A stretch of 64,000 nucleotides of DNA from Congeria kusceri (Eukaryota > Mollusca > Bivalvia > Myida > Dreissenidae): contig JAPFQT010000152.1 of the NCBI GenBank assembly GCA_027627225.1, positions 186,001 through 250,000 on the forward strand. The letters are read 5' to 3'. This document shows positions 22,501 through 34,500 of this stretch, piece after piece. A program made the translations under genes and the position numbers. Every line of letters begins with the position of its first letter. Position 1 is the stretch's first letter. The notes beneath the pieces were generated by a model. It was not told the origin of the DNA. It did not search any database and saw only the letters and a program-made list of their open reading frames with translations.

Positions 22501-25500
22501 GCTACCATCAAGTAACAGGCCATTTGCTATTTTGGCTGAAGGTACGGCTAACATCAAGTAAGAGGCCATTAGCTATTTTAACCACCTTTAGGGCTAATAA
22601 ATCAAAGTCTTATACCTCCATAAATATTCAGGAGCTCGTATGCTGTGGGCGGCCTGTGTGGGTCCTCCCCCTCCCCCGGGGCTGGCAGGTTGATCCCGTA
22701 TGTGGTCTCCAGTAGCCACCGCGGCAGCCTCTCACACAGCTGGAGAAAGTTTTACTAGAGATATTACTGTATCAACATGGTATACAGTCAGATTATGGGA
22801 AAAATAGTATGCTGTAACATTAATGTATGTAAGCATTAATTTGTTTTAATTTAGACACATTGTCATGATGTGCGGAATTATCATGTGCATTGAAACTAAC
22901 ATATCTAACTAAAGCACTCAGAGAGAGAGAGCTAAGGTTGGTGCAAGGCAGCATGTTCCACCCATGCTTTGTGCAACTAACGAGTCATGCAGCATAGTAT
23001 GGAAATTCAGCCATATCTTTCACTAATACAGAATCCTTTCAAAATTACTGCACCCAACAGTGATCCGACAATTACCAACAAAATTCAATCACTGGTTTTA
23101 GTGGTCGATTTTCAACCTTCATATAAAATTTCAATCCGTTCATAACATTTTATGAACAGTTGCTAACTTAAAAACAGACAAATCAATTACTGTAAAAAAA
23201 AATAACCTCCTTGGGGCAGATAATAACCGAAAATCAAACTGTGAAGGAAATTTCATACATATGAAGACATATTTAGACAAAGGAAACTCAACTCAAAACT
23301 AGCTAGTCTATTTGGTTTGTACCAGTGCTGTTGGTGCTATGTATTCCTTCATCTGGTCGATGGGCAGTATCCCACTGACCACGAGATCTGCCTTGGTGGT
23401 CACAAAAGAGGGGAACACCAGACCCGGGCAGTCAACCAGCATCAGGCCTGCATCCACGAACAACGTCTGCAAGAGACATATACAGTTACTTATCAGGCCT
23501 GCATCCACGTACAACGTCTGCAAGAGAAATGGCATATACAGTTATTTATCAGGCCTCCATCCGCGTACAACGTCTGCAAGAGAAATGGCATATACAGTTA
23601 CTTATCAGGCCTGCATCCATGTACAACGTCTGCAAGAGAAATGGCATATACAGTTATTTATCAGGCCTGCATCCACGTACAACGTCTGCAAGAGAAATGG
23701 CATATACAGTTACTTATCAGGCCTGCATCCTCTTACAAAGTCTGCAAGAGAATGGCATATACAGTTACTTATCAGGCCTGCATCCACGTACAACGTCTGC
23801 AAGAGAAATGGCATATGCAGTTACTTATCAGGCCTCCATCCATGTATAACGTCTGCAAGAGAAATGGCATATACAGTTACTTATCAGGCCTGCATCCACG
23901 AACAACGTCTGCAAGAGAAATGGCATATACAGTTACTTATCAGGCCTGCATCCACGAACAACGTCTGCAAGAGAAATGGCATATATGGTTACTTATCAGG
24001 CCTGCATCCACGTACAACGTCTGCAAGAGAAATGGCATATACTTTATCAGGCCTGCATCCACGTACAACGTCTGCAAGAGAAATGGCATATACAGTTACT
24101 TATCAGGCCTGCATCCTCGTACAACGTCTGCAAGAGAAATGGCATATACAGTTACTTATCAGGCCTGCATCCTTGTACAACGTCTGCAAGAGAAATGGCA
24201 TATGCAAATACTTATCAGGCCTCCATCCACGTACAACGTCTGCAAGAGAAATGGCATATACAGTTACGTATCAGGCCTGCATCCACGTACAACGTCTGCA
24301 AGAGAAATGGCATATACAGTTACTCATCAGGCCTGCATCCACGTACAACGTCTGCAAGAGAAATAGCATATGCAATTATTTATCAGGCATGCATTCATGT
24401 AAAACACCTACATGTATAAGAAAAATTGACAATCATTGGGAAAGCATTCTTTACCAAGAGGGCCCAGAGGGCCCTAGGACGCTCAGCTGAGACCTTGTTA
24501 CCCAATTGGAATTTGCATCCCCGAATTTGTGTGGCTTATTTTATCCCTGGGGCATAATATGAACAGTCTTGAACAACCTCTGAACCTTGCGGTTTCTGGT
24601 AAAGATGTTTAAGTAACTTTGCTAGTTAAGTCTATATAAAGCATGTGGCCCCTCTGGGTGCCACCAGATTTAACCCCAGGGGCATACTTTGAACAATCTT
24701 TGGAGAGGACCACTATGCAATGTTACGTACCAAATATAGGAAAGCTGTCGGCTTTGCCGTTTCAAAGGAGAAGATTTTTAAAGTCATTTAGCTTTTTAAG
24801 TCTATATATACCATGTCACCCCGGGGCATGACCAGATTTGACCCCAGGGGAATAATTTAAGCAACATATGTAGAGGACCACTATACGGATGTTACATACC
24901 AAATATAAAACCTCTAGGCCTTGTGATTTCAGAGAAGATTTTTAAAGTCATTTTGCTTATTAAAGTCTATATAAACCATGTGACCCCTGGGGTGTGGTCA
25001 GTTTTGAACCATGGGGCATAATTTTAACAATCTTTTGTAGAGGAACACTTGAGGATGTTACATACAAAATACGAAACCTCTGGGCCTTGTGGTTTCAGAG
25101 GAGATTTTTAAAGACTTTTTGCAAAAAAAGTTGATATAAACCATGTGACCCCCGAGGCATTACCAGCTTTTAAGTAACTTTGCCACTTAAGTCTATATAA
25201 AGCATGTGACCCCTCGGTGCCACCAGATTTGACCCCAAGGGCATAATTTAAACAAATCTTTGTAGACTACTACTGTAAAATCATTATTATTTGTGGGACA
25301 CTAATTTTCGTGGATTTCGTGGATAGACAAAACCACGAATTCAAGTGCCGACAAATAAATGACGCATCTGATACCAAATAGCAGGTCCACTTCTTAAGCT
25401 GACTATGAGGGATTAAGACATCTATGTAAAGAGCATATCGCGTGTGCAATAATGAATCATAAATTAAATATTTACCATATAAGAATATCTTTTAATCCAA

Positions 25501-28500
25501 CTTAATCCATTGTTAAGGAAATCTAAAGTATTTTAACATAACACATAACGCATCAAACCATACGCATATTTTTAGCCTAAAGTTCATCAATCACAATTTT
25601 GAGAACGATATACATGTCAACAGTCGTCTGCAGGAATACATTCCTGAAATGTATTTCCTATAATAAGCAGTTCTTCAGTCCAGTTAGAATAAGTTCATAA
25701 CACAATCTTAAAAATGTCAATTATATACTCTTTTAAGTGGGTATATACGGTTGTGTCTGGGTAAATGCATTGAAGTGTGAAATCACTGGGGACTGCCTAA
25801 TCCCCTTTGACAGGTCTTGATGTAGACAATAACCGGTTTCAGCCAGTTGAATTAGCACTATTCTTTACACGAAAATCATGGGATTTGTCTGCATGTGTAT
25901 TGATTTTCTTCACACGAAAATCATGGGATTTGTCTGCATGTGTATTGATTTTATTGCTGCCTGACGGTGCAGCTGGGGCCAAACAAATGATTTTAATTGG
26001 TACATGATCACAAACTGCCATTACATCTCTAATTACATATTTTGGTGACCATGATTATGTAATCCAGACTAAATGACGGACTTGCAAGTTTACAGAGTAG
26101 TGATGTCAAACTGTGGATCACAGGATGTATTTTTTTTCAAAATTTGAAATCCACAAAATTGTCATTTTTAAAGAAACCACGACATTTCATACTGACAAAT
26201 TTAAATACGTTTACAGTATATGATGCTACAAACCAAATAAGAAACCTCTGGGCCTTGTGGTTTCAGAGAAGATTTTAAAGACATTTTGCTATATAAACCA
26301 TGTGACCCCTGGGCGTGGCTAGTTTTGACCCCAGGGGTATAATTTGAACAATCTTTGTAAAGGACCACTTGAGGATGTTACCTACCAAATATGAAACCTC
26401 TGGGCCTTGTGGTTTCAGAGAAGATTTAAAAAGTCATTTTGCTATATATTCTATGTAAATCATGTGACCCCCGGGGCGTGGCCCGTTTTGACCCCAGGGG
26501 CATAATTTGAACAAACTTTGTACAGGACCACTAAAGGATGTTACATACCATATAACGCCGTGTATAACGCGCAGTTTTTTGCCCCCAAAATCAGTTTCAA
26601 AAATTTGATGCGCGTTATACACTACTATAACGATGTAAGAGGAATTTTCCACTGCATTGTGTAACTTACGACATATTGCTTCCTGGGAATGTAAATACAA
26701 CTGTTGACATAATTATATTTTATTTACGATTAAAAATAGATGGGCCAAAGTTTATAATGATACAAAATATTTATTATCTTTTTCAGGTACGTATCCAGTA
26801 TTTTAAACAATGAATTCGAAGAGAAAACCGAACAAAAGGAAGCCATTTTGATTTAAATGTTATTGCTGTATTGATAATACTATGCCGTACTGTACTTTGT
26901 AACAACCAACATTGTTGAGGGCCATTGTCGATTTACGATAGCATTTCTGTTAGGGGCCGTTGTCGAAATGTGTGAATAACAGTTTCCTTTGCAATTCAAA
27001 GGTGTTAATAAATATTTTACACTTTCGTTGTTTCTGTTTGTCACGGCTCGTGTCAATAATGGTGTTGAGAAGATTGAGCTGTTCACGTCTCATGTCATAA
27101 ACGACAGCAACAAAGGTCCTTTTTAGGGCCGCACAAATTCTTGAATTATATGAAATTGTCAATAACATGTTGGTGTTATCTAACCTTTGCTCTATATCAA
27201 ATAGGTGCTCGGGAAATAACGCAGGAGATCGGCGATGTAAATATAACTGATTTTCTGTGCAATTTTGTGCATTTTCATCAAAAAAAACGCCTGCAAAAGC
27301 ACACAGCTGCTTAGTTCAGCTTTTTAAATTTTCAATTAAAATCTTTTTTCCCCCGATTTTTTGCTTTAAAAAGTAGGTGCGCGTTATACATGACCGCGCG
27401 TTATACATGGCGTTTTACGGTACCAAATATGAAACCTCTGGGCCTTATGGTTTCAGAGGAGAAGATTTTTGAAGTCATTTTGATATATATTCTATTTAAA
27501 CCATGAGACCCCCGGGGCGTGGCCAGTTTTGACCCCAGGGGCATAATTTGAAAAATCTTTGTAGAGGACCACTATAGGATGTTACATACCAAATATGAAA
27601 CCTCTGGGCCATGTGGTTTCAGAGGAGAAGATTTTTTAAGTCATTTTGCTATATATTCTAATTCTATATAAACCATGTGACCCCTTGGGCGTGGCTAGTT
27701 TTGACCCCAGGGGCATAATTTGAACAACCTTTGTAAAGAACCACTAAAGGATGTTACATACCAAATATGAAACCTCTGGGCCTTGTAGTTTCAGAGGAGA
27801 AGATTTTTAAAGTCATTTTGCTATATATTCTATATAAACCATGAGACCCCCGGGGCGTGGCCAGTTTTGACCCCAGGGGCATAATTTGAAAAATCTTTGT
27901 AGAGGACCACTATAGGATGTTACATACCAAATATGAAACCTCTGGGCCTTGCAGTTTCAGAGGAGAAGATATTTAAAGTCATTTTGTTATATATTCTATA
28001 TAAACCATGTGACCCCTTGGGCGTGGCTAGTTTTGACCCCAGGGGCATAATTTGAACAAACTTTGTAAAGAACCACTAAAGGATGTTACATACCAAATTT
28101 GAAACCTCTGGGCCTTGTGGTTTCAGAGAAGATCTTAAAAGTCATTTTGCTATATATTCTATAGAAACCATGAGACCCCGGGGCGTGGCCAGTTTTGACC
28201 CCAAGGCCATAATTTGAACAATCTTTGTAGAGGACCACTATAGGATGTTACATCCCAAATATGAAACCTCTGGGCCTTGTGGTTTCAGAGGAGATTTTAA
28301 AAGTCATTTTGCTATATATTCTATATAAACCATGTGACCCTCGGGGCATGGCCCGTTTTGACCTCAGGGGCATAATTTGAATAATCTTTGTAGAGGACCT
28401 CTAGAGGATGTCACATATCAAATATGAAAGCTCTGAGCCTTGCAGTTTCATAGAAGAAGATTTTTAAAGTTTTCACTTTTTAAATCTATTTTTAGCTCTG

Positions 28501-31500
28501 GTGACCTACATATTCAGCGGACCGGAAAGATTTGAACATCTTTGAAAGAGGTCCACCCAAGGATCATTCCTGTGAAGCTTGGTGAAAATCTGCCAAGCGG
28601 TTTAGGAGGAGATGTTGTTTGAATGAAAAGTTGAAGGCGCACGCACGACGGAAAACGGGCAATCACAAAAGCTCACAATGAGCACTTCGTGCTCAGGTGA
28701 GCTAAAATTGTACACAGCAGATGGGCATACTCAGAGTAACGGAGAACACTTACAACTACACAAAATGGTGAACTGACATTAATATATGATTGTAACTATT
28801 TTTCTCACTTTAATCTATGAAGCAATAATAATTCAGTGACAGACCACCAGGGCAAAATTCTATGATTTTGGATGGGGGAGATATTCATGCATAAAAACTT
28901 AATTTTCCCACCTTTTCAAATGAAAGATACAACAATTTTCTTGATATCAATCGATTATTATATTATTCTTTCTACTCCAAAAATTCACCTGAAAGTGTTT
29001 GGTTCGTCCTGGAGTTGCAGACACTGGCACCTTCTTCATTTTCAGAATGGCATTGATAGTGGAGCTCTTGCCCACATTGGGGTATCCGACCTGTTGAAAA
29101 TAAGTTCCACATGTTTCTAAGAAAATCTAGCAATGTGTTAGATAATTATACTGTGCTTACATTTTGAGATTCAAAATTACTATTATAACTTCTGTTGCCA
29201 TTCACAGATATTTAGATTTTACAGAAGAATGTTACACCATTGTTAAAAAAGCTTATTTAGAAATCTTGATACTGTTAACATAAGTGGGCAGTTTATTTCA
29301 GTTGACAGCCATATTAATGTGAATCAGTGTATATAATCTATTATTTTAGTGGTGTGACTTACATGTACTCTGACCTAGTGATCGTAATATAATGTTTAAG
29401 TAGCCCTAGTAAGAATTTAAAGAGTGCTTGTGTTCATAGTGCATTTACTCCAGTAGTAGCAATTTACAATGAGCAAGTATTGATAAGCAACAGCTTCAAA
29501 ATATAGGAATAACAAAGTTCATTACCATTCCCACTGTGACTAGTCCCTCGTGCACCTTTCTCCCGGCATGCAAGTCCTTCAGCATCTGGAGCAGCTCTGG
29601 CCCTGAGTACAACTGGGATGTGTTCCTGATTTGCAAGGCCCGCAGTTTGCCACACAGGCTGCAGACATCAGAACGCGGAGCTGGGCCCGCGAGTTCACGG
29701 CTTGAAACCTTGCATGAGCAGGTCTCCCTGCTGACAGCACATGCAGTGTCCATGTCAGTACCAGACTGGCTGTCCTTGTCAGTACCAGACTGGCTATTTA
29801 CTTGTGCATCTTCTTCACCAACATTTCCATCAACTTGCTTGTCTGTCATCACAGAAGTTTCCTCTGTGCCACAAGTAGACAGTTCATTTTCATTATCAAC
29901 TCTGTTGTTGATACATTCAGTATCACACTCGTCGGTATCATCAGAGTCCTCCTCGGGGTCAGTATCACAACCGCTGCCTTCCTGACCCTGTACTTCAGTA
30001 TCAGTATCACACTCGTCGGTATCATCAGAGTCCTCCTCGGGGTCTGTATCACAACCGCTGCCTTCCTGTACTTCAGTCTCACAGGCCGCACTAGCGTCCT
30101 CCTGCTCCTGTCGAAGGGTTTCCTCCACTGCGGACCAGAAGGCCACCCTGATGCCCTTCTCTGTGAAATAGTCGGCCCATAACTCCCTGCAATGATATAA
30201 TCTCTGAAATAGTTTGCCCATAACTCCCTGCAATAATATAAAATCTGTGAAATAGTTTGCCCATAACTCCCTGCAATGATATAATCTGTAAAATAGTTTG
30301 CCCATAACTCCATGCAATGATATAATCTGTGAAATAGTCGGCCCATAAGTCCATGCAATGATATCATCTGTGAAATAGTCAGCCCAAAACTCCCTGCAAT
30401 AATATAATCTCTGAAATAGTCGGCCCATAACTCCATGCAATATGCAATGATATAATCTGTGAAATGGTCTGCCCGTAACTCCCTGCAATGATATAATCTC
30501 TGAAATAGTCGGCCCATACTCCCTGCAATGATATAATCTGTGAAATAGTTTGCCCATAACTCCCTGCAATGATATAAACTGTGAAATAGTCTGCCCATAA
30601 CTCCCTGCAATGATATAATCTGTGAAATAGTTTGCCCATAACTCCCGGCAATGATATAATCTGTGAAATAGACGGCCCATAACTCCCTGCAATGATATAA
30701 TCTGTGAAATAGTCGGCCCATAGCTCCTGCAATGATACAATCTGTGAATTAGTTTGCCTATAACTCCCTGCAATGATATAATCTGTGAAATAGTCGGCCC
30801 ATAACTCCCTGCAATGATATAATCTGTGAAATAGTCGGCCCATAACTCCCTGCAATGATATAATCTGTGAAATAGTTGGCCCATAACTCCCTGCAATGAT
30901 ATAATCTGTGAAATAGTCGGCCCATAACTCCCTGCAATGATATAATCTGTGAAATAGTCGGCCCATAACTCCCTGCAATGATATAATCTGTGAAATAGTC
31001 GGCCCATAACTCCCTGCAATGATATAATCTGTAAAATAGTCGGCCCATAACTCCCTGCAATTATATAATCTGATAATAATAACATAATTAACATGATACA
31101 TACTGATTAACACTAAAAAAATACATAATATTTTTCTTTCAATTGGCATTCACTACAAACATTATCAAAGCGTTGAAATGGTTTATGATTGTATGATATT
31201 ATGTGTCTACTGTTATAATGTACAGTAAAACTTCTTTAACTCGAGGTCGCACTGGGATGATAAAAATGCTCAAGTTATCAAATGTTTCGAGTTATCGAGG
31301 TGTCCATACTGATAAGTGACAAATATTCACTAAAATGTTTAATCATCGGATTTATTAAAAATAAGTCGGTAAAATTAATTCTTAAAATGTTCAATTATTA
31401 ACTAGGTTTATAAAACAAACCATAAAGTACACATGCAATAAACTTCTTATTTGTCAGTATTATTTTAGAAGCATACTAGAATTGTCACATGAGTAACGGA

Positions 31501-34500
31501 TATACCCTCACAGTATGGCCTTGTCACAAAACTTTGGTATCCATTCGAAAGAAATGGACAGAGAGAGAATGCTTAATTTGTAAATGGTCAACAGTGTATT
31601 TGTTAAAATTATTTTTAATAGGAGCCATAACTCTGTCAACATTTAGTGGTTTGTAACCAAAGTTGAACTTGATCTGTATTTTATGATGTTACACCTATGT
31701 ACCAAAAAGAATTTAAACATGTGAAGCCTTTCACGAGTTATTGTCCATGTTTTTCGGAGTTTAAGTCAAAAAGGGGCCAAAACTGTGTCAAAATTTAGTG
31801 GTTTGTAACCAAAGTCGAACTCGACCTGTATTTTATGATGTTACACATGTGTAGCAATAATTATTAAAATATGTCAAGCCATTGTTGAGTTATCGACAGG
31901 AAACCATTTTTTAGGGAATTTAAGTCAAATGAAGGGCCATAATTCGGTCAAAATTTAGTGGTTTGTAACCAATTTCGAACTTAACCCGTATTTTATGATG
32001 CTACACATGTATACCATTATTTATTTGAATATGTCAAGCCATTCTTGAGTTATCGTCCGGAAATCATCTTTTTAGGGAATTTTAAGTCAAAAAGAGGCCA
32101 TAACTCTGTCAAAATGTAGTGGTCTGTAACCAACATTGAACTTCAACTGTACTCTATGATGTCACGCATCTGCACCAAAAATTATTTGAATATGTCAAGC
32201 CTTTCTTGAGTTATCATCCAGAAACCATGTTTTTAGGGAATTTTCAGTCAAAAAGGGGCAATAACTCTGTCAAAATTTAGTGGTTTGTAACCATCATCGA
32301 ACTTGACCTGTATTCTATGATGTTACACATGTGTGACCAAAAATTGTTTGAATATGTCAAGCCTTTCTTGCGTTATCATCCAGAAACCAAAAACCAACAG
32401 ACAGACCGGTCTGACAAGCTCACTCCTATATACCCCCCCCTAAACTTCGTTTGTGGGGGTATAAATATGTTATACATTGTATACCAATAGGATAATAAAT
32501 GTTATAACTAAGAGCATATCAGTTTTGTTATTTAGGTTAATTAATTTCTTGTAATTGACATTTGTTGAGAACACATCCCCTTAATCGATTCGCAGCTATC
32601 ACAAGGTGCTAACAGTTGGCCCCTGCCAGACAGACAGTCACTGCATAGAGGTGTGAACAACCGCCTCGAGTTATGGAGGGCAAATTTCAATAGAATTAGG
32701 GACCGACATATGTGCTCAAGTTATTGATATTGATGCTCGAGTTAAAGGTGGTAATTTCTTATAAAGGTATTAACGATTTCACTGGGACTTTGAGATTTGT
32801 TAGAGTTACTGCAGGTATTTGAGTTATCGATGCTCGAGTCAAAAAAGTTATACTGTATATGGAAACATTGAACATAGAAAAAAACATCTAACATTATATA
32901 AACAATGTTCTAGAAACACGTGCAATCTCAGATGCACTTATTTTTTCACAATTTACCATTATTTATGCACAATTTAACAATACTTATTTTTTCACTATTC
33001 ACATTTTTTGTTTGTTTATTTGGATTTTTTCGCTGTTTTTAACAATATTTCAGTCATATCACGGCGGTCAGTTAACTACTCACACTTTTCCTGGGCAAGC
33101 TTAGCCGATCTAAGCGGTTTACCAGTACTAAGTGCACATACTTATGCCAGTAACTGACAACTGCCCTACTTGAATCAGAGGTAGGGGGAGAATGGACGTA
33201 GAAATAATTTCATGACCAATCCCCACACAAGCTATGTGGCCGGGCTGGGAATAGAACTCACGATCCCCGGATTGACAGTCCAGCGCTCTACCAACTGAGC
33301 TAGCCCAGCCAATACTTAAGGAAACTTCAAGAAGTATTTCAACAAAAATTACTGTGGTAAAAATGTTAACATCAAAAATGGCTTTACTGTTGGCACACCA
33401 CAAACTGACGAGGCTAAGCATCAAAAATGGCTTTACTGTTGGCACACCACAAACTGACGAGGCTAAGCATCAAGAATGGCTTTACTGTTGGCACACCACA
33501 AACTGACAAGGCTAAGCATCAAGAATGGCTTTACTGTTGGCACACCACAAACTGACGAGGCTAAGCATCAAGAATGGCTTTACTGTTGGCACACCACAAA
33601 CTGACGAGGCTAAGCATCAAGAATGGCTTTACTGTTGGCACACCACAAACTGACAAGGCTAAGCATCAAAATGGCTTTACTGTTGGCACACCACAAACTG
33701 ACGAGGCTAAGCATCAAGAATGGCTTTACTGTTGGCACACCACAAACTGACGAGGCTAAGCATCAAGAATGGCTTTACTGTTGGCACACCACAAACTGAC
33801 GAGGCTAAGCATCAAGAATGGCTTTACTGTTGGCACACCACAAACTGACGAGGCTAAGCATCAAGAATGGCTTTACTGTTGGCACACCACAAACTGACAA
33901 GGCTAAGCATCAAGAATGGCTTTACTGTTGGCACACCACAAACTGACAAGGCTAAGCATCAAGAATGGCTTTACTGTTGGCACACCACAAACTGACAAGG
34001 CTAAGCATCAAGAATGGCTTTACTGTTGGCACACCACAAACTGACGAGGCTAAGCATCAAGAATGGCTTTACTGTTGGCACACCACAAACTGACAAGGCT
34101 AAGCATCAAAATGGCTTTACTGTTGGCACACCACAAACTGACGAGGCTAAGCATCAAGAATGGCTTTACTGTTGGCACACCACAAACTGACGAGGCTAAG
34201 CATCAAAAATGGCTTTACTGTTGGCACACCACAAACTGACAAGGCTAAGCATCAAGAATGGCTTTACTGTTGGCACACCACAAACTGACGAGGCTAAGCA
34301 TCAAAAATGGCTTTACTGTTGGCACACCACAAACTGACAAGGCTAAGCATCAAGAATGGCTTTACTGTTGGCACACCACAAACTGACGAGGCTAAGCATC
34401 AAGAATGGCTTTACTGTTGGCACACCACAAACTGACGAGGCTAAGCATCAAAATGGCTTTACTGTTGGCACACCACAAACTGACAAGGCTAAGCATCAAG

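Larger units (their letters stand above)
24455..28707. mobile_element. Large internally tandem element (~170-bp units) interrupted by two TIR elements (LSG1 intron 8)
   Basis: About a dozen units contain AAACCTCTGGGCCTTGTGGT, CCCCAGGGGCATAATTTGAA and GGATGTTACATACCAAATAT at a spacing of 166 to 172 bp. The right terminus is GAGCACTTCGTGCTCAGGTGAGCTAAAA. The element at 61968-63005 is an inverted relative. No coding sequence. Confidence 0.8.

Noticed and set aside
23312..24490. Long + strand open frames (392 and 349 codons) resembling a repetitive protein
   Set aside because: They arise from the 56-bp array antisense to LSG1; the three frames carry the same sequence out of phase, and the array is made of LSG1 exon 9 border copies.
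29496..31094. 532-codon - strand open frame taken as one protein
   Set aside because: Only 29526-30186 is LSG1 exon 7; the upstream part is the 41-bp acceptor array read through, with the exon border clear from phase and homology.
33230..33310. Functional tRNA-Asp gene
   Set aside because: The T stem is mismatched and the sequence continues into a SINE body and tail shared with a second copy.
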